NCBI RefSeq assembly: GCF_903645295.1
Contig: NZ_CAHJXM010000003.1
Coordinates: forward strand, 682,001 to 746,000
Length of the DNA: 64,000 bases
Reading direction: 5' to 3'
Source of the DNA: Bacillus sp. Marseille-Q1617
GTDB taxonomy: Bacteria; Bacillota; Bacilli; Bacillales; Bacillaceae_B
Shown: one piece after another, positions 1 to 6,989 of the stretch
Layout: every line of letters starts with the position of its first letter
How positions within the stretch are numbered: position 1 is the first letter of the stretch
The notes under the pieces: generated by a model
Told to the model about the DNA's origin: nothing
Database searches by the model: none
The model's input: the letters and a program-made list of their open reading frames with translations, nothing else
Position numbers and translations under genes: made by a program

Positions 1-240
1 CAGGTGATTGGAATTCCGGACGAAACTTTCGGGGAGGAAGTTATGGCCTGGGTCATCCTTAAAGAAGGCCAGAAGGCTTCAGCCGATGAAATCAAGGAAT
101 ACTGCAGAGGGAAAATATCACGGCATAAGATTCCGAGATACATTGAATTCACGGATGCATATCCGATGACAGCTTCAGGTAAAATTCAAAAGTTCAGATT
201 GAAAGAACAAGCCCAAAAAGCGATTGCCCCAAAAGGATAA
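1..240 (+). CDS. Acyl-CoA synthetase (AMP-binding), C-terminal part
   Basis: Partial gene: the frame is open from base 1, so the N-terminus lies outside the window. The 79 visible residues are the C-terminal swivel domain of the ANL adenylating superfamily, which closes over the active site for thioester formation. The family signature VIGIPDETFGEEV is at the start, and PMTASGKIQKFRL near the end carries the catalytic lysine of SGKIQK. Such enzymes activate a fatty or short-chain acid with ATP and join it to CoA. The acyl substrate cannot be judged from this part. A strong terminator follows directly. Confidence 0.9.
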   Translation, partial: QVIGIPDETFGEEVMAWVILKEGQKASADEIKEYCRGKISRHKIPRYIEFTDAYPMTASGKIQKFRLKEQAQKAIAPKG

Positions 241-263
241 AGTAATTTGTAAGCGCATTCTTA

Positions 264-299
264 AAAGCCGATCCGTTTTCATCAGGATCGGCTTTTTTT
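264..299 (+). terminator. Rho-independent terminator after acyl-CoA synthetase
   Basis: GCCGATCC (267-274) pairs with GGATCGGC (285-292) around a 10-nt loop and is followed by a run of seven T. Confidence 0.9.
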
Positions 300-414
300 A
301 TTGCCTTTTATGAAAAATCCTGCTTTTGAACAATCGAAGGCACATATTACTGAAAAATCAAAACGAGTTTGATAAAATAAATCTAATCATCAATATCGCA
401 AGAGGAGAGATAGC

Positions 415-1299
415 GTGAACGTATTTGTTTATGGGACATTAAGAAGACATGAAGTGAATCATTCGCTTCTAAATGAAGCTCAATTGCAGTATGAACAAGC
501 ATGGATAGAAGGGAAGCTTTTTGATACCGATAAAGGTTATCCAGCTCTTAAAGAAGGTGAAGGTACAGTATATGGCGAAGTATATAAAATAAATGATGTC
601 CAGCTTGCCAAACTCGATGAGATTGAGGATTACATCGAAGGCAGGGAAGAAAATCTATATAATCGTCAACTTTGCAAAGTGAGTACGGATCAAGGTCCAA
701 TTGAAGCTTTCGTATACTTTGGGTTAGAGGAAAAAATGTTTCAATCCGAAATATCCTCGGGAGATTGGAAAGTACATCAATTTATTAATAAAAAGCCTCA
801 GCGGATATTATATTTTGCATATGGTTCGTGTATGGACGATGCACGATTCAAATTGGCAAAGGTAGAACATCACTTTCAAAATTGTCTTGGGGCGGGAACG
901 TTGAAGGGATATTCCATGAGGTATTTATTTAAAGTAGATGATGGCGGCCGGGGGGATATCATTGAAGATGGAGGAACAATGGAAGGCGTCGTTTATGATG
1001 TGCCTCAAGAAGCGGTTGAATATCTGTTTACAAGAGAAGGAGTCGCTCCTGGCTGGTACAGGGCAGCTTTTGTAGATGTCACCATTGGCGGGAAACTGTA
1101 TGAGGATGTGCTTACTTTTATTGTTAAGACCAAGTTCGACGAAGTACTTCCTCCGGAACATTATGCACAGGAAATCTTAAGAGGGAGCCTTCCGCATGTC
1201 AGTGCAGCATATCACTCAAAGTTACAGCAGCAGCTTATTGACCTCGGAATGGTTGAAGAGCAAGTGAAAAGTCTGCTAAAAGCGCCAAAGTCCTCATAA
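415..1299 (+). CDS. Gamma-glutamylcyclotransferase-like protein with two GGCT domains
   Basis: 294 residues with two related domains of the AIG2/gamma-glutamylcyclotransferase fold. The first begins at residue 4 with the substrate-loop motif VYGTLR. The second begins near residue 131 with YFAYGSCM, the ChaC/GGCT form of the same loop. Family members cleave gamma-glutamyl amines or peptides to 5-oxoproline, but many bacterial AIG2-like proteins have no known substrate, so activity is inferred. The start is GTG after GAGGAGAG. The gene stands alone between terminated neighbours. Two domains in one chain is a less common layout, known in Bacillus relatives. Confidence 0.8.
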   Translation: MNVFVYGTLRRHEVNHSLLNEAQLQYEQAWIEGKLFDTDKGYPALKEGEGTVYGEVYKINDVQLAKLDEIEDYIEGREENLYNRQLCKVSTDQGPIEAFVYFGLEEKMFQSEISSGDWKVHQFINKKPQRILYFAYGSCMDDARFKLAKVEHHFQNCLGAGTLKGYSMRYLFKVDDGGRGDIIEDGGTMEGVVYDVPQEAVEYLFTREGVAPGWYRAAFVDVTIGGKLYEDVLTFIVKTKFDEVLPPEHYAQEILRGSLPHVSAAYHSKLQQQLIDLGMVEEQVKSLLKAPKSS

Positions 1300-1461
1300 T
1301 ATAAATCACTGCAATTAAAATAAGTTTAACAACCAGAATAGCATCTTGTAAGAACCATCATTTTCTCGAATTGATTGCTTGTTTTCTTCAATCCAGTAAT
1401 GGGTAAAGGAAGCTTGTGGGAACATTTTTACTGAGCCTTTTTTACAGAAAAGGGGTGCTTC

Positions 1462-2088
1462 ATGGAGACCTTACTTGATCTAGTCGACCAATTCGGATAT
1501 ATAGCCATGTTTCTTTTTAGCTGGATCGTTTTTTTGGGCCTGCCTGTCCCTAATGAAATAGCAGCTGCTTTTGCGGGATATATTTCTGAATGGAGGCATT
1601 TCAATCCATACACCTCTTTTCTGTTCATGTACAGCGGATTAATAAGCTATGGTATGTTCGGCTTTCTTATAGGAAAGCGATATGGAACCAGACTGCTGCT
1701 TCGTTTCTTTAAAAGCAGTAAGACACAGGGGCTTATCCTGAAAAGTGAGACATGGATTGATAAATATGGATTATTTGCTATTTCCATCAGTTATTTCATA
1801 CCCGGTATCCGTCTTGTAATGCCTTATATAGCAGGTACTGGTAAGGGCATCACATTATTAAAATTTTTGTTGTATGCCGTACCTTCTGCAGGCATTTGGG
1901 CACTGGTTTATTTTCAGATAGGAAGATACTTTCCTGTGAGTTTTCAATCAATCGTGGAAGAAGTCAGTTTAAAAGCTGGAATGATAGCCGGGGTAATCGT
2001 TTCGGCGGTACTTCTTTATTATTTCTATCTGTTTTTGAAAAAGAGGTATCCTTCACTAACACGAAAAAGGATAAGGTACCGAAAATAA
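1462..2088 (+). CDS. DedA family membrane protein
   Basis: 208-residue polytopic membrane protein of the DedA/VTT family. Several hydrophobic segments are visible, and ISYFIPGIRLVMPYIAG near residues 108-124 matches the family's re-entrant-loop motif with the essential Arg after Pro-Gly. DedA proteins are linked to recycling of undecaprenyl phosphate or phospholipids across the membrane and to membrane homeostasis. The ATG follows AAAGGGGTGC. The last residues are Lys/Arg rich (TRKRIRYRK), as expected for a cytoplasmic tail. The exact lipid substrate cannot be inferred. Confidence 0.88.
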   Translation: METLLDLVDQFGYIAMFLFSWIVFLGLPVPNEIAAAFAGYISEWRHFNPYTSFLFMYSGLISYGMFGFLIGKRYGTRLLLRFFKSSKTQGLILKSETWIDKYGLFAISISYFIPGIRLVMPYIAGTGKGITLLKFLLYAVPSAGIWALVYFQIGRYFPVSFQSIVEEVSLKAGMIAGVIVSAVLLYYFYLFLKKRYPSLTRKRIRYRK

Positions 2089-2090
2089 AT

Positions 2091-2120
2091 AACCGATTTA
2101 ACGGAATCGTTAAATCGGTT
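2091..2120. terminator. Bidirectional hairpin between dedA-like gene and 2120-2458
   Basis: AACCGATTTAACG (2091-2103) pairs perfectly with CGTTAAATCGGTT (2108-2120) around a 4-nt loop. It lies between two convergent genes. The T-tract is weak on both strands, so termination is likely but not certain. Confidence 0.65.
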
Positions 2121-2458
2121 TAACTATGTGGTGAGGATTCATCTTTAATAATCGTGTAAAAATGATCAAATACACCAATTGCTTTGATGGTGGTACGGTC
2201 TCCGTGTTGGTCTTCGTATATTTTTCCCACTGTATTAAATATCAAATATTCACTCTTAATATTGGAGCCTGTCTCGATCAGGGTATATACAGAGTTTTCA
2301 TCTGCTTTTCTTGTGCAGGTTACTTTCTCTTTACAGTCTATCTGGTATTTTTCCTCCAGCCATGTGTAAAATTGCTCTTCTGACGGACGATGAGTGGTCA
2401 TATAATAGCCAAGGAAAAGGATAGAGATAAAGAGAATCTGGAAGATCGCTTTTTTCAT
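2120..2458 (-). CDS. Hypothetical secreted or membrane-anchored protein
   Basis: 112 residues. The N-terminus MKKAIFQILFISILFLGYYM is a signal-anchor helix, followed by about 90 mostly hydrophilic residues with two Cys (in DCKEKVTC) that could form a disulfide outside the cell. I do not recognise a family with certainty. The start is preceded by AAAGGCG about 7 bases upstream. It converges on the dedA-like gene and shares the hairpin at 2091-2120. Confidence 0.6.
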   Translation of the reverse strand: MKKAIFQILFISILFLGYYMTTHRPSEEQFYTWLEEKYQIDCKEKVTCTRKADENSVYTLIETGSNIKSEYLIFNTVGKIYEDQHGDRTTIKAIGVFDHFYTIIKDESSPHS

Positions 2459-2647
2459 TGAATAACGCCTTTCGAGTTATTTTCTCCTATAATATACCAT
2501 ATATTGTGAGAGAATGACAGGTTGGATATGAGAATAGAATAATGATCAACGTTAATGAAATATTCTTTGGACCAGTGAAGTTTGCAGTTGAACAATAGAC
2601 TGGGGAAGAATATACTAAATACATACAATGGTACTAGGAGGATTCAG

Positions 2648-2854
2648 ATGATACATCATACTTGGACAGAAAACAGCGCAGTGAAGCTGGTTAAATGTGT
2701 ACATACCGATGCGAAAAAATACACAGTGGAAAACGTTCTTGAAATCGGGAAAGAATACGAAGTGAAAAATGAATCAGAAGATTATTACTTTGTAATTGAT
2801 GAAAGCGGCAAAATGGGAGGATTCTATAAAGAATACTTCGAGGAAATAAAATAA
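2648..2854 (+). CDS. DUF6501 family small protein
   Basis: 68 residues beginning MIHHTWTENSAVKLVKCV. The frame is open further upstream (from 2582), but the ATG at 2648 has a clean AGGAGG eight bases before it, so I take that as the start. It resembles the small DUF6501 proteins conserved in Bacilli, whose role is unknown. The protein is soluble, with a conserved Cys-Val-His and a C-terminal GGFYKEYFEE segment. A strong terminator follows. Confidence 0.7.
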   Translation: MIHHTWTENSAVKLVKCVHTDAKKYTVENVLEIGKEYEVKNESEDYYFVIDESGKMGGFYKEYFEEIK

Positions 2855-2864
2855 GATTATCATA

Positions 2865-2903
2865 AAGCTGATTTCTCTCTTGAGTTGAAATCAGCTTTTT
2901 TTA
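2865..2903 (+). terminator. Rho-independent terminator
   Basis: AAGCTGATTTC (2865-2875) pairs with GAAATCAGCTT (2887-2897), followed by a T-run. Confidence 0.9.
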
Positions 2904-2926
2904 AATTGTCATAAAGGGGGATATGG

Positions 2927-3844
2927 TTGGTGCGGCATTCATTTACTATAAAAACGGCAATGCTTGAAGATTTGTCTTCCATAACAGGGTTATTTAAGGA
3001 ATACGAAACGAAGGTATATGGAGAAAGTCAAACCAGCGAAATGGAAATTCGCGAAATGTTAACATCGATAGACGAAAAGGACCGTAAAGGATTGTGGGAA
3101 AATGGGGAATTGAAAGGTTTTTCCATTCTGACAGTGAAAGATCACCGCCTGCCTTCTCTTTTATTGACTTCCCCTGATGAAAGTATGAATCTTTATATGA
3201 ATGAATTGCTGGATGAGCTTTGCCAATCGGCTGTTAGAAAAAAGAAAGATTCTAAGGATGAAAAGGTGATTGTTTTATCGGCAAACCTTGAGACCGAAAA
3301 AGAAACCCTTGAAGAATATGGTTTCAAACCTCTACGCCATTGGTTTCAAATGAAATTAGATTTGAATGATTACAAGGAGGGGCAGGGTATTAGTCAGATT
3401 GTGTCGGAGCCAGGAATATCTACCTTCCATTTGAGTGATACAGAGAAACTGCATGCAATATTTGAAGAAGTGTTCTCGGATCACTTTGATTACCACCCAA
3501 CGAGTCTTGAAGAGTTCAAAAAGAGATTCGGGAGGGACTCATTTGATCCCCATCTGTGGTTCTTATTGAAGTATGAAAGTGATGTGATTGGCTTTATACT
3601 TTGCACGGTTAATGATGAAACGAAAATAGGTGAAATCACTCATTTAGGTGTGCAGAAAAAATGGAGAAAAAAAGGGTTTGCCAATGTTTTGCTGCATCAT
3701 GCATTCAGAGCCCTTAAACAAAAAGGAATGACTTCTGCCGCACTCTCTGTGGACAGTGACTCCCTGACCGATGCAACGGTCGTCTATCAAAAGGCAGGTA
3801 TGCATGTCCAAAGAAGCTTCACCCGCTGCGACTTAACCGTATAA
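2927..3844 (+). CDS. GNAT family N-acetyltransferase, two-domain
   Basis: About 305 residues. The C-terminal half has a classic GNAT acetyl-CoA site: ITHLGVQKKWRKKGFANVLL near residues 232-251, matching the R/Q-x-x-G-x-G/A pyrophosphate loop. The N-terminal half looks like a degenerate second GNAT domain without a clear motif A. Both the TTG at 2927 and the GTG at 2930 sit behind AAAGGGGG; spacing slightly favours 2930. The acceptor substrate is unknown. The gene is monocistronic, with no obvious terminator before the repeat region that follows. Confidence 0.8.
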   Translation: MVRHSFTIKTAMLEDLSSITGLFKEYETKVYGESQTSEMEIREMLTSIDEKDRKGLWENGELKGFSILTVKDHRLPSLLLTSPDESMNLYMNELLDELCQSAVRKKKDSKDEKVIVLSANLETEKETLEEYGFKPLRHWFQMKLDLNDYKEGQGISQIVSEPGISTFHLSDTEKLHAIFEEVFSDHFDYHPTSLEEFKKRFGRDSFDPHLWFLLKYESDVIGFILCTVNDETKIGEITHLGVQKKWRKKGFANVLLHHAFRALKQKGMTSAALSVDSDSLTDATVVYQKAGMHVQRSFTRCDLTV

Positions 3845-3980
3845 TATCCTATGGGGGCTGGGATGGAACAAAAGTGCTTTAGCCCCCGTAAAATCCTAAT
3901 TACCGAATTAATTCGCCTTCTAGCTGGCAGTTAGTTTGGTTTTTCAATTTACATGTAGATTTAGGTGTCAGCTCTTTCCA

Positions 3981-4062
3981 GCGGTTGATTGGAGTGCAAA
4001 ACGAAGACTCCTGCGGGAAAGCGAGTTAGGTGAGACCCCGCAGGAGCGAATGCGACGAGGAG
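3981..4062. repeat. Left half of an interrupted Bacillus intergenic repeat
   Basis: Begins with GCGGTTGATT and contains GACTCCTGCGGG...CCCGCAGGAGCG, matching base for base in layout the intact copy at 41387-41517. Similarity stops at GCGACGAGGAG, the point where the inserted DNA starts. The second half resumes at 5887. Confidence 0.8.
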
Positions 4063-4124
4063 CATTCCTGTTATAAAGTAAATTGCGTTAATATCGAAGT
4101 TTTTGCGATGTGCATAAAAAAAGC

Positions 4125-4179
4125 CCCCTTGGTACGATAGAGAGTGTCATGCATGACCTCGAATTAAGTACCGAAGGGA
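4125..4179 (+). promoter_or_regulatory. Hairpin over the transposase ribosome binding site
   Basis: CCCCTTGGTAC (4125-4135) can pair with GTACCGAAGGG (4168-4178), with one mismatch. A nested perfect palindrome GTCATGCATGAC lies at 4146-4157. The right arm contains GAAGGGAG, the ribosome binding site of the gene starting at 4190. In an RNA read through from outside, the site would be masked. This leader is also where an IS110 guide RNA could lie. Confidence 0.55.
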
Positions 4180-4189
4180 GACTTCTATT

Positions 4190-5473
4190 ATGGATTTTAC
4201 ACAAAATGAACGACTTAAGCAAATCAATGAACAGACACTAATTATAGGAATTGATATCGCCAAACATAAGCATGTTGCCAGGGCGATTGATGATCGGGGA
4301 ATCGACTTATCCAAGCGCTTGGTTTTCCCTAACACGTTAGAAGGATTCAAACTATTACTCGAGTGGGCTAAGCAGTTAAGCGCTCAAACATCCCGTCCCA
4401 ACCTGATGATCGGTATGGAGCCCACAGGGCATTATTGGATTAATCTAGCGTATTTCTTGAAATCTCAGAGTGAAAGGCCAGTCGTGGTAAACCCGATGAA
4501 GGTGAAGAAATCAAAAGAACTGGATGATGATTCGCCCACCAAAAATGACACCAAAGATGCGAAAGTCATCGCTCAAGTCATGCGAGCGGGTCGTTATCAT
4601 GAGCCCATCTTACCTGAGGGGTTGTATGCCGAGTTACGTGAAGGAGTCAAACTCTATGACATCATCCAAGAGGATTTGTCATCCATTAAAGCTCAAATTC
4701 ATAATGCGCTGGATCGCTATTTCCCTGAATTCTTAACTGTATTTAAAAAGTGGGATGGGAAAACAGCTTTATATTTATTGAAGTGTGGATATCTTCCAGA
4801 TGATATTCAACAGAAAACAGAAGATGAACTTCTAAAAGAAGTGAAAACTAAAGTAACTAAAAATATTGGGATAGCGCGTATGCGCCATCTGAAAAAGGCA
4901 GCTGCCTCCAGTATTGGACTGACCGTAGGTCTTCGAATGGCTCGTGAAGAACTTCGCTATCTTGTCGATCAGTATGAATTATTAAACGGTCGTCTAGAAG
5001 CCCTTAAGGGAGAACTTGAAGAGCTTGTTCGAATGGTTCCTGGGGCCGATAGTATGATGGCTATAAAAGGCGTCGGGCCTATGACAGTTGTTGGCTTCTT
5101 TGCCGAGATTGGTGACCTTTCAAACTATAGAGATCCACGACAAATTATCAAATTAGCAGGACTCAATCTGATGATAAACCAATCCGGCAAGCATAAAGGG
5201 CAGACGACCATCACCAAACGAGGGCGGCGGAGATTACGTACAATTTTATATCAAGTCGCTCGCCCATTAGCCTTTCATAATAAAGGGTTTAAGGCCCTGC
5301 ACAATTACTACAAACACCGTAGAAACAATCCTCTAAAGGGGAAACAATCTTATGTCGCTTTAGGTCGTAAACTGATTAAAATTCTATTTGTGATGGGGAC
5401 ACGGAAGTGTGCCTTTAGTGAAGAACGCATGCTTCGTGATATCCCGCATATTACTGATGTGCAGGCTGCTTAA
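4190..5473 (+). CDS. IS110 family transposase
   Basis: 427 residues, full length for the family. The N-terminal RuvC-like DEDD domain shows GIDIAKHKH (first Asp, near residue 22), MEPTGHYW (Glu, near 84) and NDTKDAKVIA (last Asp pair, near 120). The C-terminal IS116/IS110/IS902 domain shows the helix-hairpin-helix-like AIKGVGPMTVVGFFAEIGD and the segment following it, with the conserved Ser in INQSGKHKG. Both domains are intact, so the enzyme could be active. The ATG is preceded by GAAGGGAG, which lies in a hairpin. IS110 recombinases insert without target duplication through a guide-RNA-directed mechanism. Confidence 0.95.
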   Translation: MDFTQNERLKQINEQTLIIGIDIAKHKHVARAIDDRGIDLSKRLVFPNTLEGFKLLLEWAKQLSAQTSRPNLMIGMEPTGHYWINLAYFLKSQSERPVVVNPMKVKKSKELDDDSPTKNDTKDAKVIAQVMRAGRYHEPILPEGLYAELREGVKLYDIIQEDLSSIKAQIHNALDRYFPEFLTVFKKWDGKTALYLLKCGYLPDDIQQKTEDELLKEVKTKVTKNIGIARMRHLKKAAASSIGLTVGLRMAREELRYLVDQYELLNGRLEALKGELEELVRMVPGADSMMAIKGVGPMTVVGFFAEIGDLSNYRDPRQIIKLAGLNLMINQSGKHKGQTTITKRGRRRLRTILYQVARPLAFHNKGFKALHNYYKHRRNNPLKGKQSYVALGRKLIKILFVMGTRKCAFSEERMLRDIPHITDVQAA

Positions 5474-5511
5474 TACGTAATAGGTTATAGTTTCACATTA
5501 TACTCTGTTTT

Positions 5512-5712
5512 TTAACGAATTTTTTTGTAAATCAAAAGAAGCACGGATAAGCCGGTCAACATTCCGAGCATTAGGGCATAGACCCACCCGAGGAGCATAT
5601 CCGGCATCCACACATGGTCAGGTCGAACGAAGGAATTTGCGCGCATAGACGCCGAGAGAAATGGGAGGGTCCACCACCATGTCGCTTGTGGAGATCCAAA
5701 GGTGCGATCATA
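5512..5712 (-). pseudogene. C-terminal remnant of a membrane protein gene
   Basis: An open minus-strand frame of 66 residues with no start codon at its upstream end (it begins just after a TAA at 5713-5715). It reads like the end of a polytopic membrane protein: a Trp-rich stretch QATWWWTLPFLSASMRANSF, then MPDMLLGWVYALMLGMLTG and SVLLLIYKKIR with a basic tail. It is GC-richer than its surroundings. I do not recognise the parent family. It lies inside the DNA that interrupts the intergenic repeat, so it probably came in with, or next to, the IS110 element. Confidence 0.45.
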
Positions 5713-5886
5713 TTATTTAGTACCTTTTATTGGAAATAACCCTTTCCAGTCTATTTAAGTGCCAAGTATGTTTCCAGATATATTTAAATCTGGGTGTATC
5801 TGTTTGACCATGTCATGTATCTTCTTTTGAACACTTAAGAAATCCAGAGAAAAACAAAGGTATTTTAAGTAACCTGTCATTATCGT

Positions 5887-5943
5887 GAGGGAGGCTCACC
5901 AACCGCCCGCGGAAAGCGAAGTTTTGTTACGGAAATCATTAGC
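5887..5943. repeat. Right half of the interrupted intergenic repeat
   Basis: GAGGCTCACC...CCCGCGGAAAGCGAAG followed by CGGAAATCATTAGCGG matches the second half of the intact copy at 41387-41517. With 3981-4062 it rebuilds one complete element of about 139 bp. Confidence 0.75.
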
Positions 5944-6039
5944 GGTATTAAGGGACTACTCTGAAGTTGTTGGTACTTTTGTGTTGGTTTTTTAATTTTT
6001 GTCCCCTCCGCTCTTTATTTCAAAGCTCCTTTTTTGCAG

Positions 6040-6055
6040 TGTAAGCGCTCTTACA
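6040..6055. promoter_or_regulatory. 16-bp palindrome upstream of the MoxR/VWA pair
   Basis: TGTAAGCGCTCTTACA is a near-perfect inverted repeat (TGTAAG/CTTACA) 43 bases before the start at 6098. It resembles a CcpA cre box but is two bases longer than the usual 14-bp site. It may be the operator for this operon. The rest of the interval 5944-6097 shows no other clear signal. Confidence 0.45.
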
Positions 6056-6097
6056 TGTATGATGTGTCTAGTAGATGAATTGGAAAGGATGTCATGG

Positions 6098-6979
6098 ATG
6101 AATTACGAAACAGCCCTACCGGAAACGGTAATGGATATAGTTAACCAAAGAAAAGAATTATTTAATAGATCACAATATGGATACCTGATAGGGGAAGGAG
6201 GCTACTCCTCAAGTGATCATAACATCATTGAAGACAGCATCATCTCATTATCAATGGGGAAAAACGTTCTCTTAAAAGGTCCTACAGGTTCAGGTAAAAC
6301 CAAGTTATCAGAAACCTTATCCTCTATATTCACACAGCCGATGCACAGTATAAACTGCTCCGTCGATCTGGATGCGGAAGCCTTACTTGGTTATAAGACA
6401 ATCGCGGATAAAAACGGCAAAAACTCGATTGAATTCATTGAGGGTCCTGTCATCCAGGCAATGAAAAAAGGGCACCTTTTATATATTGATGAAATCAATA
6501 TGGCGAAGCCTGAAACTCTGCCGATCCTAAATGGTGTACTGGATTACCGCCGAAGCATCACGAATCCGTTTACAGGGGAAGTGATCAAAGCTGCACCCAC
6601 ATTTGGAGTGATCGCCGCAATCAATGAAGGCTATGTAGGAACTGTCCCATTGAATGAAGCGCTGAAAAACAGATTCGTTGTTATTGATGTCCCTTATATC
6701 GAAGGTGAAGTATTGACCTCAGTCATTAAAAGCCAAAGCCAGTTAAATGATGAGAAACTGATCGGTAAATTCGTTGATTTGTCCTCCGATTTATTGATTC
6801 AGGTGAAAAACGGTCAGGTTTCAGAGGAAGCGGCATCGATCCGCGCCCTGCTGGATGCTTGTGACCTGGCAGTATTCTTACCGGCTAAACGGGCCATTCA
6901 GCGTGGTATTATCGATAAATTGGAAGATGACCGCGAGAAAGCGGCCATAAAAAATATTGCGGAAACCTTATTTGAATGA
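6098..6979 (+). CDS. MoxR-type AAA+ ATPase (YojN-like)
   Basis: 293 residues from the ATG at 6098, which follows GGAAAGGA at proper spacing; the frame is open to 5999 but that extension lacks a ribosome site. Walker A GPTGSGKT is near residues 61-68, Walker B LLYIDEIN near 127-134 and a sensor-1-like AAINEG near 172. MoxR ATPases act as chaperones that remodel or load metal onto a partner, usually with a VWA-domain protein encoded next door, as here. It matches the B. subtilis yojN/yojO arrangement. The two genes are 10 bases apart and surely co-transcribed. Confidence 0.88.
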   Translation: MNYETALPETVMDIVNQRKELFNRSQYGYLIGEGGYSSSDHNIIEDSIISLSMGKNVLLKGPTGSGKTKLSETLSSIFTQPMHSINCSVDLDAEALLGYKTIADKNGKNSIEFIEGPVIQAMKKGHLLYIDEINMAKPETLPILNGVLDYRRSITNPFTGEVIKAAPTFGVIAAINEGYVGTVPLNEALKNRFVVIDVPYIEGEVLTSVIKSQSQLNDEKLIGKFVDLSSDLLIQVKNGQVSEEAASIRALLDACDLAVFLPAKRAIQRGIIDKLEDDREKAAIKNIAETLFE

Positions 6980-6989
6980 GGGATCAATA

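Larger units (their letters stand above)
4063..5511 (+). mobile_element. IS110-family insertion sequence
   Basis: The left edge is set by the point where the intergenic repeat is broken (about 4062). It holds about 127 bp of non-coding leader, the transposase gene and a short tail. The right edge is uncertain: repeat homology resumes only at about 5887, so the element either ends near 5511 next to foreign DNA or extends to about 5886. IS110 elements usually lack terminal inverted repeats, and I see none. The family is known to use a structured non-coding RNA from its ends to choose targets. Confidence 0.65.

Noticed and set aside
246..261. Cre (CcpA) site after the acyl-CoA synthetase gene
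   Set aside because: Only the left half (TGTAAGCG) fits; the right half does not, and it lies after a gene, before a terminator.
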